From Candidatus Rhodoferax bjergmarkensis (GTDB taxonomy: Bacteria > Pseudomonadota > Gammaproteobacteria > Burkholderiales > Burkholderiaceae_C), in contig JADJFX010000002.1 in the NCBI GenBank assembly GCA_016708345.1, positions 434,001-498,000 of the forward strand: a stretch of 64,000 nucleotides of DNA, given 5' to 3'. The translations under genes and the position numbers were made by a program. Below, piece after piece: positions 17,291 to 25,025 of the stretch; position 1 is the stretch's first letter, and each line of letters starts with the position of its first letter. The notes below the pieces were generated by a model. The model was given only the letters and a program-made list of their open reading frames with translations. It was not told the origin of the DNA and ran no database searches.

Positions 17291-17868
17291 AATTGAGCGA
17301 TCGCCTTGGGGTAGATAAGGTGCTCTTGGGTGAGCACTCGCGCTGCCAGTTGCTCCGCTGTGTCCCCGGGCAAGACCGGCACCACGGCCTGCGCCAGAAT
17401 GGGGCCATGGTCCAGTTCGGAGGTCACTTGATGCACCGTGGCCCCAACAAACTGACAACCGGCGTCCAGCGCACGCTGGTGCGTGTGCAGACCCGGAAAA
17501 GCTGGCAGCAAGGAGGGGTGAATGTTGAGCAAACGGCCCTGGTAGCGGCTGACAAAACCAGGCGTCAGAATGCGCATGAAACCGGCCAACACCACCAGAC
17601 AGGGCTGGTCAGGTGTGTCAAAGCGGTCAATCACCTGGGCCAGCGCCGCATCAAACGCCTCGCGCGAGTCAAAGCTTTTGTGGTCCAACACCTCGGTGGC
17701 AATGCCCTGCTCTTTGGCAAATGCCAGCCCCCCGGCTTGCGCCTTGTTGCTGAGCACAAGCGCCACGCGGGCACCCAATTTATCCTGCCAGCCATCACGG
17801 CGTGCGGTTTTTACGATGGAGGCCATGTTGGAGCCGCCGCCTGAGATCAAAATAACGATGTTTTTCAT
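17278..17868 (-). CDS. purN: Phosphoribosylglycinamide formyltransferase
   Basis: A 196-residue formyltransferase starting MKNIVILISGGGSNMASIV (ATG 17868; the frame is open further but that runs into yceH on the other strand). Core motifs are LVVLAGFMRILTPGFV, LLNIHPSLLPAFPGLHTHQ with the catalytic His, and GATVHQVTSELDHGPILAQ with the catalytic Asp. It makes formylglycinamide ribonucleotide using 10-formyl-THF. The last residues (LLQK and the stop) are encoded by the 54-bp repeat, so the native C-terminus was probably slightly different. Confidence 0.95.
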   Translation of the reverse strand: MKNIVILISGGGSNMASIVKTARRDGWQDKLGARVALVLSNKAQAGGLAFAKEQGIATEVLDHKSFDSREAFDAALAQVIDRFDTPDQPCLVVLAGFMRILTPGFVSRYQGRLLNIHPSLLPAFPGLHTHQRALDAGCQFVGATVHQVTSELDHGPILAQAVVPVLPGDTAEQLAARVLTQEHLIYPKAIAQLLQK

Positions 17869-17881
17869 ACCTGCCTTAATT

Positions 17882-18574
17882 ATGACCTTGAGCACATCCT
17901 CCCCGACCCCCAACCCAACGCCGCTGCTGACCCCGATCGAGGCCAGAGTGCTGGGCACCTTGATGGAAAAGGCCCGCACCGTGCCCGACAGCTACCCCTT
18001 AAGCCTTAACTCACTGCTGCAGGGCTGCAACCAGAAGACCAGTCGCGACCCGCTGATGGAGCTGAGCGAGGCCCAAGTGGCCGAAGCACTAGGCACCCTC
18101 AAAGCCGCCAACCTGGTGCGTGAAATGCCCGGTGGACGCACCACGCGCTTTGAGCACAACTTTCAGCGCGGGATTGGTGTGTTTGAACAAGCCGCCGTGC
18201 TGCTGGGCCTTTTGATGCTGCGCGGTCCGCAAACGGCAGGTGAATTACGCCTGAACACCGAGCGCTGGTACAAGTTTGCCGACATTTCCTCGGTAGAAGG
18301 TTTTCTGGAAGAGCTGCAAGACCGCTCAATCGAAAAAGGCGGCCCATTGGTGGTCAAGCTCGACCGTGCCCCCGGCGCGCGCGAGCAGCGCTGGGCCCAC
18401 CTGCTGTGCGGCCCGGTGGACGTAGCACAAGCAGGCACCAGCCGCCTTTATGAAGGCACCAGCAGTGCAACCAGCGAGCGCATTGACCGCCTGGAGAGCG
18501 AAGTGGCGCAGTTGCGCACCACCGTGCAGAGGCTGTGCGAAGAGCTGGGGGTGTCACCATCTGGACAGGCGTAA
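17882..18574 (+). CDS. YceH family protein (DUF480)
   Basis: A 230-residue winged-helix YceH family protein: PIEARVLGTLMEKARTVPDS, then YPLSLNSLLQGCNQKTSRDP, VRGPQT-like MLRGPQTAGELRLNTERWY and a C-terminal coiled coil (RIDRLESEVAQLRTTVQRLCEEL). Length matches the family. Its exact role is unclear; two winged-helix domains suggest a DNA-binding or scaffold function. Its ATG lies only 13 bp from the divergent purN start. Confidence 0.92.
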   Translation: MTLSTSSPTPNPTPLLTPIEARVLGTLMEKARTVPDSYPLSLNSLLQGCNQKTSRDPLMELSEAQVAEALGTLKAANLVREMPGGRTTRFEHNFQRGIGVFEQAAVLLGLLMLRGPQTAGELRLNTERWYKFADISSVEGFLEELQDRSIEKGGPLVVKLDRAPGAREQRWAHLLCGPVDVAQAGTSRLYEGTSSATSERIDRLESEVAQLRTTVQRLCEELGVSPSGQA

Positions 18575-18664
18575 TGCCATAGCCGGGTCAATAATGCCGC
18601 TGCCGCGACAAGCGTACCGCACCGGTTCGCTTGTTGACAGATCAGCTTCACTGGAGACCCCCTG

Positions 18665-19849
18665 ATGGATTTGGCCTTTACCTCGCAAGAGGAACAATTT
18701 CGCCTTGAGATTCGCACCTGGGTGCGCGCCAACCTGCCCACCGACATTGCGCACAAGGTGCACCATTCCCTGCGGCTCAGTCGCGATGATTTTCAGCGCT
18801 GGGCCAAAATTCTGGGTAAAAAGGGCTGGCTCGGGCACAGCTGGCCCAAGGAGTTTGGCGGCCCCGGCTGGAACGCCATCCAGAAGCACCTGTTTGAGGA
18901 AGAATGCGCCCTGGCCTGCGCGCCGCGTGTGGTGCCATTTGGCCCGGTGATGGTGGCACCGGTCATCATGGCGTTTGGCAACACAGAGCAGCAGCAGCGC
19001 TTTTTGCCCGGCATCGCCAGCGGTGAAGTGTGGTGGAGCCAGGGTTACAGCGAGCCGGGCTCGGGCTCCGACCTGGCCTCGGTCAAATGCCGTGCCGAAC
19101 GCCAAGGCGACAAATATCTGGTCAACGGCCAGAAAACCTGGACCACGCTGGGCCAGTACGGCGAATGGATTTTCTGCCTGGTGCGCACTTCGAACGAAGG
19201 CAAACCGCAGACCGGCATCAGTTTTTTGCTGATCGACATGAAGTCGCCCGGCGTCAGCGTGCGCCCTATCGTGCTGCTCGACGGCGAAGCCGAAGTCAAC
19301 GAGGTGTTTTTTGACAATGTGGAAGTTCCGCTTGACAACCTGATTGGCCAGGAAAACAAGGGCTGGACCTATGCCAAGCTGCTGCTCAGCCACGAACGCA
19401 CCAACATTGCCGACGTGAACCGTGCCAAGCGCGAACTGGAGCGCCTCAAGCAGATTGCCAAGGATGAAGGGGTGTACGACGACACCCGTTTCCGTGACGA
19501 AATCGCCAAGCTGGAGGTGGACGTGGTGGCGCTGGAGATGATGGTGCTGCGCGTGCTGGCGGCTGAAAAATCGGGCAAACAGTCGCTGGACATTGCCGGG
19601 TTGCTCAAGATTCGCGGCAGCGAAATTCAGCAGCGCTACAGCGAACTGATGATGCTGGCCGCCGGCCCCTACGCCCTGCCCTTGATTCATGAAGCCATGG
19701 AAGCCGGTTGGCAGGGCGACGCATTCCCAGGGGGCAATGCGTATTGCGCGCCTTTGGCATCTACCTACTTCAACATGCGCAAGACCACGATTTACGGTGG
19801 CAGCAACGAAGTGCAACGCAACATCGTCGCCCAGGTGGTCTTGGGTTAA
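18665..19849 (+). CDS. Acyl-CoA dehydrogenase, large-subunit-like (PimC type)
   Basis: A 394-residue FAD-dependent acyl-CoA dehydrogenase. It shows FTSQEEQFRLEIRTWVRANL, GWLGHSWPKEFGGPGW, the FAD-contact block WWSQGYSEPGSGSDLAS, QKTWTTLGQYGEWIF and the C-terminal YGGSNEVQRNIVAQVVLG. The arrangement with a second, shorter acyl-CoA dehydrogenase directly downstream resembles the pimC-pimD pair of dicarboxylic/pimeloyl-CoA degradation; that substrate is inference. The upstream GGAGACC serves as ribosome site. It is separated from yceH by 90 bp, so it probably has its own promoter. Confidence 0.9.
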   Translation: MDLAFTSQEEQFRLEIRTWVRANLPTDIAHKVHHSLRLSRDDFQRWAKILGKKGWLGHSWPKEFGGPGWNAIQKHLFEEECALACAPRVVPFGPVMVAPVIMAFGNTEQQQRFLPGIASGEVWWSQGYSEPGSGSDLASVKCRAERQGDKYLVNGQKTWTTLGQYGEWIFCLVRTSNEGKPQTGISFLLIDMKSPGVSVRPIVLLDGEAEVNEVFFDNVEVPLDNLIGQENKGWTYAKLLLSHERTNIADVNRAKRELERLKQIAKDEGVYDDTRFRDEIAKLEVDVVALEMMVLRVLAAEKSGKQSLDIAGLLKIRGSEIQQRYSELMMLAAGPYALPLIHEAMEAGWQGDAFPGGNAYCAPLASTYFNMRKTTIYGGSNEVQRNIVAQVVLG

Positions 19850-19876
19850 TCAGCAAGTCAGCAAGGAACAAACACC

Positions 19877-20992
19877 ATGGATTTCGATTTTTCTGACGAC
19901 CAGGAACAGCTGCGCGACGCCACTCGCAAGTGGGTAGACAAGGGCTACAGCTTTGAGCGCCGCCGCGCCATCGTCAAAGCCGGTGGCTTCTCCCGTGAGG
20001 CGTTCAACGAACTGGCCGAACTGGGCCTGTGCGGCCTGTATGTGCCCGCCACGCACGATGGCATGGACTTGGGGCCGGTGGAAGGCATGATCGTGATGGA
20101 AGAGCTGGGCCGTGGCATGGTGCTGGAGCCCCTGGCCCAGAGTCTCATCAGCGCGGGTGTACTGAACGGCTACGCCCCGGATGCGGTTAAATCCGCCTGG
20201 CTGCCCAAAGTGGCCAGCGGCGAAACGCTGGTGGTGCTGGCCTGCCAAGAGCGCCTTGCGCGTTACAAGCTTGATATTTGCAAGGCAAAAGCGGCTCCTG
20301 CGCAATCTGGATGGGCGCTAACAGCTATAAAAAGCATAGTACCCGCAGGCGACCACGCGGACGCTTTCCTGGTACCCGCCATGGTCAATGGCACGCTGGC
20401 CTTGTTCCTGGTGGAACGCGGTGCGGCCGGTGTCGGCACCGCTGGCTACGGCACGCAGGACGGCAGCCGGGCTGCGGAGCTGACTTTGCAAGATGCGCCC
20501 GCCACTCTGGTCACACTGGACGGGCTAACGGCACTGGAGCACGCATTGGACATTGGCATCGCCGCAACCTGCGCGCAGGGTGTGGGGGTGATGGACAAGA
20601 CTCTGGCCATCACCGCCGAATACCTCAACACCCGCAAGCAGTTTGGCGTGGCCATCAGCAGCTTTCAGGCCCTGCGCCACCGCGTGGCCGACATGAAAAT
20701 GCAGCTGGAGCTGGCCCGCTCCATGAGTTACTACGCCTCGCTGCAGCTCAACGCCCCAGCACCTGAGCGCCGCGCCGCCATGGCCCGCGCCAAGTACCAG
20801 CTGGGCAATTCCATGCGGTTTGTCGGCCAGCAAGCAGTGCAACTGCATGGCGGCATTGGCGTGACCGATGAATACATCGTGAGCCACTACTTCAAGGCAC
20901 TGACGCAGATGGAACTGAGCTTTGGCGACACCTTGCACCACCTGGGTGAAGTGTCGCAGCGGATGCAGGACACGGCTGGCGTTTTTGCCTGA
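19877..20992 (+). CDS. Acyl-CoA dehydrogenase, small-subunit-like (PimD type)
   Basis: A 371-residue acyl-CoA dehydrogenase homologue starting MDFDFSDDQEQLRDATRKWV. It keeps the C-terminal helical domain (EYLNTRKQFGVAISSFQALR, then QLHGGIGVTDEYIVSHYFKAL). The middle part is less conserved and the canonical FAD loop is weaker than in the upstream partner, as in PimD-type subunits that work as heterodimers. Residues ~136-153 (KAKAAPAQSGWALTAIKS) are encoded by a 54-bp repeat copy, in frame, between the helical and beta domains. It follows the partner by 27 bp. Confidence 0.88.
   Translation: MDFDFSDDQEQLRDATRKWVDKGYSFERRRAIVKAGGFSREAFNELAELGLCGLYVPATHDGMDLGPVEGMIVMEELGRGMVLEPLAQSLISAGVLNGYAPDAVKSAWLPKVASGETLVVLACQERLARYKLDICKAKAAPAQSGWALTAIKSIVPAGDHADAFLVPAMVNGTLALFLVERGAAGVGTAGYGTQDGSRAAELTLQDAPATLVTLDGLTALEHALDIGIAATCAQGVGVMDKTLAITAEYLNTRKQFGVAISSFQALRHRVADMKMQLELARSMSYYASLQLNAPAPERRAAMARAKYQLGNSMRFVGQQAVQLHGGIGVTDEYIVSHYFKALTQMELSFGDTLHHLGEVSQRMQDTAGVFA
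20282..20335 (-). repeat. 54-bp dispersed repeat inside the second acyl-CoA dehydrogenase gene
   Basis: Minus-strand reading gives GCTTTTTATAGCTGTTAGCGC, spaced as in the other copies, followed by a variant 3' half (GCGCAGGAGCCGCTTTTGCC). It is antisense to the gene, keeps the frame, and is read in the same antisense phase as the copy in the HerA-like gene (ALTAIKS against ALPAPEF). Confidence 0.65.
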
Positions 20993-20997
20993 GACGG

Positions 20998-23253
20998 TTA
21001 CGCCGCCATGATGCGGTCCAGCGCGCGCGACACAATCGGCACCTGATCGACCACTTTGAGGCGACCCAAGCGCATCAGGGCGGCCACCTCACGCTCGGAG
21101 CGTACAAAAGCGTCAAACCCGTCGCGGTTGGTGAACAACATGCGCGTGCGCATGGGGCTGACCCAGCTCAGGCGGCTGCGCTGCAGCGTGTCATCCACCT
21201 TGAAATCAAACCACAAACCGCGGGTGAACGAGTGCGCCAATTCATCAAACTCATCCTCGGAGCCCGTCAACTGGCTTGCCACCCTTTGGTCCAACTCTTG
21301 CATTGCGTCTTTGCTGGCGCGCTCCTCCAGCGCAGCGGTGTCTGAATCCCTGGCAGCCGGCTGCGTCATGCGGATCGCCATCATGTGGGTAGAAATGAGG
21401 CGTCGGGTGAAGGTGGCGCGCGGGTCACCGCTCCATTCAATCGCGTCCAGACCCGCATTCAGGCTGCGCACCAGCTCGGGCAGGATGGCCACCAGTTCAC
21501 GGCGCTCGTCGGACTTGGTTTTGGGTTGGGTGGACCAAATCAGCTGGTCCATCGTCTTGTTGGCACCTTCCCACGGCGCAGGGTCGTCCTGCACGGTGGT
21601 CCAGGCATGGGCCATGACCTCGCGCCACTGGTTGGTCAAAAACGGGGCCAGAAACGGGGCCAACGGCGTCTCGGGGGGCAAGGCCTTGAGGCGATCATGC
21701 ACTACCTCGTCAGCGTGCGCCAGCGCCTGCTCAAAGGACTCATCAACACGCTCAATGTCTGCGGTGGGTTCAATGTGCGCCTGCGCCTGCTGCTCGGATT
21801 CAAACAAAAACGCCGTGAAATCACGCAGCAGTTCAGCAAACAGGTTCAGGTCGTCTTCAAACTCATTGAGCACGCGCTGAACCGTGCCTTCAATGCGCAC
21901 ATACAGCGGATCGTCCTCACCCTTTTCTGGGGCCCAGGTGACAGAAGCCTGGGCCAGCGTGTCCACCAGCCGACGTGCGGGGTGGTCGTTGGAGAGGAAA
22001 AAATCGCGGTCAATCATGGCCGCCTTGAGCACCGGAATTTGCAGTCGGCCAATCACATACTTCATCTGCAAGGGAATGGCTTGGTCGGCAAACACGTAGT
22101 CAAACACTTCTGCCAGCGCGTCAACGGTGCCGCGGTCCAGGTCTGGCGCACGGCGAACCTGGTCGCTGTCGCGCAGGCGGCGCAAAACATTGTGATCGGC
22201 CGGTTCCTGACCCCCCTGCACATTTTCTGACGACGAGGCACCCGCCTGCAGGTCACCCAAGTACCCCATGAACTCGGGATCAGCCGCCGCATGGGGCGCT
22301 TGAGCCGCAGGGCCAGCGTCATGGTCAGGTAGCTTAGCAATACCCAACTTTCGCAAAAATTGGCGGGCATGTGCCGCAATGCTGCGCCCAGCGCTTGCCA
22401 GCCCCCCCCAGTTCGACGACGAAGTGACAGGTGCCACAGAACCCATACCGGATACGGCTCCAGGCTGGGTTGCCTTCACCTCTTCCAACGCAGCTGGGAG
22501 CGACGCAGGCCCCAAAGTCGAAAATGAAGAGACAGGGCCTGGTGTGCGTCTGATGCGGTGTACCACCTGTGCGTGGATGCCTGTTTGCGCCAGCGTGGCG
22601 TTCAAGTCCTCATACCAAGGCGCAAGATCAATGCAGTGCTGCGGCTCCAGCGACAACATCAGGTCTTCGGTGGCCCGGGGGTCCAGATCACACTTTTCCC
22701 AAGCCGTCAAAAAGGCACGGACAAACACTTCGGCCCGAAACGGGTTGCAAGGCAAAAGTGATGCGTCCTGCCCCAGCAAAACAGCCAAGCGCAGCGTCAG
22801 CGGACCAAGGCTGGCCTCGTAGCGGCTGGTAAAGCGCTGAGCCACCCGGTCAACCAACAAAATACGCTCGACCTGACCGAAATCTACCAGGGACAGGTCA
22901 TCAGACAAGTCGATCGGCGCACTTGATCTGGCCTCACCACCTACGGCCTTGGCCAGCATGAGACGAACTTCTTCGTCAATCGCGCTGTTCAACGCTGCCT
23001 GAAACACGCGATTGAAGACTTCAGCCTGCTTGTTCAGATGCCCAAAGGCCGAGCGCAGATTTTGTGCTTTCTCAACGTGCGGTCTGGCGTCCACCAGCTC
23101 AAAAAGGTGATCGCGCACGCGCTTGAGGTTTTCGGCACCATGGGCAGCAAAAAACGCCCGCGTCTTAAGGGTCAGGCTGGAAATCTGGTGCTCTGGGTGA
23201 CCCTGTGCATCGGGCCGTGCTTCATCTGGCGTAACAAAATTTGAAGTGGACAT
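20998..23253 (-). CDS. DUF1631 family protein
   Basis: A ~751-residue protein of the betaproteobacterial/gammaproteobacterial DUF1631 family, sometimes misnamed thymidine phosphorylase. Recognisable parts are FNRVFQAALNSAIDEEVRLM, then VQRVLNEFEDDLNLFAELLR and the C-terminal LWFDFKVDDTLQRSRLSWVSPMRT-type PilZ-like block. The middle is low-complexity and variable. The start is placed at ATG 23253 (MSTSNFVTPDEA); the open frame continues upstream without family features. Function is unknown; the C-terminal block suggests ligand-dependent regulation. It ends 5 bp from the convergent dehydrogenase gene. Confidence 0.85.
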   Translation of the reverse strand: MSTSNFVTPDEARPDAQGHPEHQISSLTLKTRAFFAAHGAENLKRVRDHLFELVDARPHVEKAQNLRSAFGHLNKQAEVFNRVFQAALNSAIDEEVRLMLAKAVGGEARSSAPIDLSDDLSLVDFGQVERILLVDRVAQRFTSRYEASLGPLTLRLAVLLGQDASLLPCNPFRAEVFVRAFLTAWEKCDLDPRATEDLMLSLEPQHCIDLAPWYEDLNATLAQTGIHAQVVHRIRRTPGPVSSFSTLGPASLPAALEEVKATQPGAVSGMGSVAPVTSSSNWGGLASAGRSIAAHARQFLRKLGIAKLPDHDAGPAAQAPHAAADPEFMGYLGDLQAGASSSENVQGGQEPADHNVLRRLRDSDQVRRAPDLDRGTVDALAEVFDYVFADQAIPLQMKYVIGRLQIPVLKAAMIDRDFFLSNDHPARRLVDTLAQASVTWAPEKGEDDPLYVRIEGTVQRVLNEFEDDLNLFAELLRDFTAFLFESEQQAQAHIEPTADIERVDESFEQALAHADEVVHDRLKALPPETPLAPFLAPFLTNQWREVMAHAWTTVQDDPAPWEGANKTMDQLIWSTQPKTKSDERRELVAILPELVRSLNAGLDAIEWSGDPRATFTRRLISTHMMAIRMTQPAARDSDTAALEERASKDAMQELDQRVASQLTGSEDEFDELAHSFTRGLWFDFKVDDTLQRSRLSWVSPMRTRMLFTNRDGFDAFVRSEREVAALMRLGRLKVVDQVPIVSRALDRIMAA

Positions 23254-23312
23254 CCCTGTACCGTTTGGCGTCTTTGGGCAGGAAACAAGTGTAGTACCTG
23301 ATTGGGCTGTGC

Positions 23313-23870
23313 TCAAAGAATAAGACGTGAAGACTTTGGCACATGGGCCATTAAAAACTCCATCTGATCGACCAAAATGCGGCGGTTGCGCAAGATGAAG
23401 TCTTCCCACAGGCTCGGTACATAAGGGGTGTACAGCAGTGGCATGTGCGCCTGCTCAGGGGTGCGGTGGCTTTTGCGGTGGTTACAGGGGCGGCAGGCTG
23501 TGACCACATTCATCCAGTTGTCTTGGCCATTTTGCGCAAACGGGATGATGTGCTCACGCGTCAGGGTTTCTTCATGGAACAGATTGCCACAATAGGCGCA
23601 GATATTGCGGTCCCGGGCAAACAACTTGCCATTGGTCAGCCCCGGCTTGAGGTTGAACGGGTTGATATTGGGTACCCCGCGGGTGCCAATGATGCTGTTG
23701 ACATGGATGATGGACTGCTGCCCGGTCAAGGCATTGTGGCCGCCACGAAACACGGCCACCCGCGCGCCCAACTCCCAGCGCACCTCATCGGCAGCATAGT
23801 GCGTGACCGCCTGCTCCAACGAAATCCACGATTGGGGCAGGCCCTGGGCTGACAACTTCAACACCTTCAA
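23313..23870 (-). CDS. HNH endonuclease family protein
   Basis: A 185-residue protein with an HNH nuclease motif: CAYCGNLFHEETLTREHIIP followed by NWMNVVTACRPCNHRKSHRT. The two CxxC pairs bind structural zinc and the HIIP/N/H residues form the beta-beta-alpha metal site. The N-terminal ~70 residues are typical of the short, chromosomally encoded HNH proteins found widely in proteobacteria, whose role is unknown. It lies just upstream of the DUF1631 gene on the same strand (59 bp apart). Confidence 0.9.
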   Translation of the reverse strand: MKVLKLSAQGLPQSWISLEQAVTHYAADEVRWELGARVAVFRGGHNALTGQQSIIHVNSIIGTRGVPNINPFNLKPGLTNGKLFARDRNICAYCGNLFHEETLTREHIIPFAQNGQDNWMNVVTACRPCNHRKSHRTPEQAHMPLLYTPYVPSLWEDFILRNRRILVDQMEFLMAHVPKSSRLIL

Positions 23871-24035
23871 AACAAGCCTCCTGGACCTTCTGAAACGTTG
23901 CAGAATAAACCGTGGCGGCGGGGCTCCAATCCTGATGCGCCACTGCTAAGACACAATATAACCTTCTTTTATGACAAATTGGCTTACAAGGGCGAATCCA
24001 AAAGCGCACCTTGCTATCAAAAACATAACAATCCA

Positions 24036-25025
24036 ATGAAGGTTTTTCGCGGTTTCCACCACCCCGACGTCGCAACGACATGCGCGCTGACGATCGGTAA
24101 TTTTGACGGCGTGCACCGGGGCCACCAGGCCATGCTGGCGCTGTTGCGTGGCGAGGCGCAGCAGCGCGGTGTACCCAGCTGTGTATTGACGTTTGAGCCG
24201 CACCCGCGTGACTATTTTGCCGCGACCCTGCACAAGCCCGACCTGGCACCCGCCCGCGTCGGCACCCTGCGCGACAAGTTGACCGATTTGGCGAACTGCG
24301 GGGTGGACCAGACCGTGGTGCTGCCGTTTGATGCGCGCCTTGCATCCCTGTCACCGCAGGCTTTTATTGACGACGTGCTGCTGTGTGGCCTGGGCGCTAA
24401 ATACGTGTTGGTGGGGGATGACTTTCGTTTCGGTTCCAAGCGCGCCGGGGATTACGCCATGCTGGACGCCGCTGGCACGGCGCAGGGTTTTGACGTGGCT
24501 CGCATGAACAGCTACGAGGTGCATGGCCTGCGTGTGTCGAGTTCGGCGGTGCGGGAGGCCTTGTTGCAAGGCCGTATGGCGGACACGGCCCGCCTGCTGG
24601 GTCGGCCCTACCGCATCTCCGGCCATGTGGTGCATGGGCGCAAGCTTGGGCGCGAACTGGGGTTCAGGACGCTGAACCTGCGCTTTGCCCACTGGAAGCC
24701 CGCCGCCAGCGGCATTTTTGTGGTGTTGGTACATGGCTTGAGTCCTACGCCATTGGCCGGAGTCGCCAATCTAGGCGTGCGGCCTTCGCTTGACCCGCTG
24801 GACGTTAACGGCGGGCGCGTGCTACTCGAAACCCATTGTCTGGACTGGCCTGAGCACCTCGGGACAGAAAGTGCCTACGGTAAAATCATCCGCGTGGAAC
24901 TCCTCCACAAACTGCACGACGAGCTGAAGTACGAGGGGCTGGACGCCCTGACGGCAGGCATCACCCAAGATTGCCAGCAAGCGCGTTCTTACTTTGCCAC
25001 CCATCGCCACCATGACCACATCTGA
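24036..25025 (+). CDS. ribF: Bifunctional riboflavin kinase/FMN adenylyltransferase
   Basis: A 329-residue RibF. The N-terminal FAD-synthase domain has LTIGNFDGVHRGHQAML and LTFEPHPRDYFA. VLVGDDFRFGSKRAGDY closes the first domain and SSSAVREALLQG begins the linker. The C-terminal kinase domain has GHVVHGRKLGRELGFRTLNL and GVANLGVRPSL. It converts riboflavin to FMN and FAD. The start (MKVFRGFHHPD) is the ATG at 24036. It overlaps ileS by 14 bp, giving the classic ribF-ileS-lspA operon. The 165 bp upstream show no FMN riboswitch that I can recognise. Confidence 0.95.
   Translation: MKVFRGFHHPDVATTCALTIGNFDGVHRGHQAMLALLRGEAQQRGVPSCVLTFEPHPRDYFAATLHKPDLAPARVGTLRDKLTDLANCGVDQTVVLPFDARLASLSPQAFIDDVLLCGLGAKYVLVGDDFRFGSKRAGDYAMLDAAGTAQGFDVARMNSYEVHGLRVSSSAVREALLQGRMADTARLLGRPYRISGHVVHGRKLGRELGFRTLNLRFAHWKPAASGIFVVLVHGLSPTPLAGVANLGVRPSLDPLDVNGGRVLLETHCLDWPEHLGTESAYGKIIRVELLHKLHDELKYEGLDALTAGITQDCQQARSYFATHRHHDHI

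Noticed and set aside
23871..24035. FMN riboswitch ahead of ribF
   Set aside because: None of the conserved RFN-element blocks is visible, and RFN elements usually precede ribB rather than ribF in proteobacteria.
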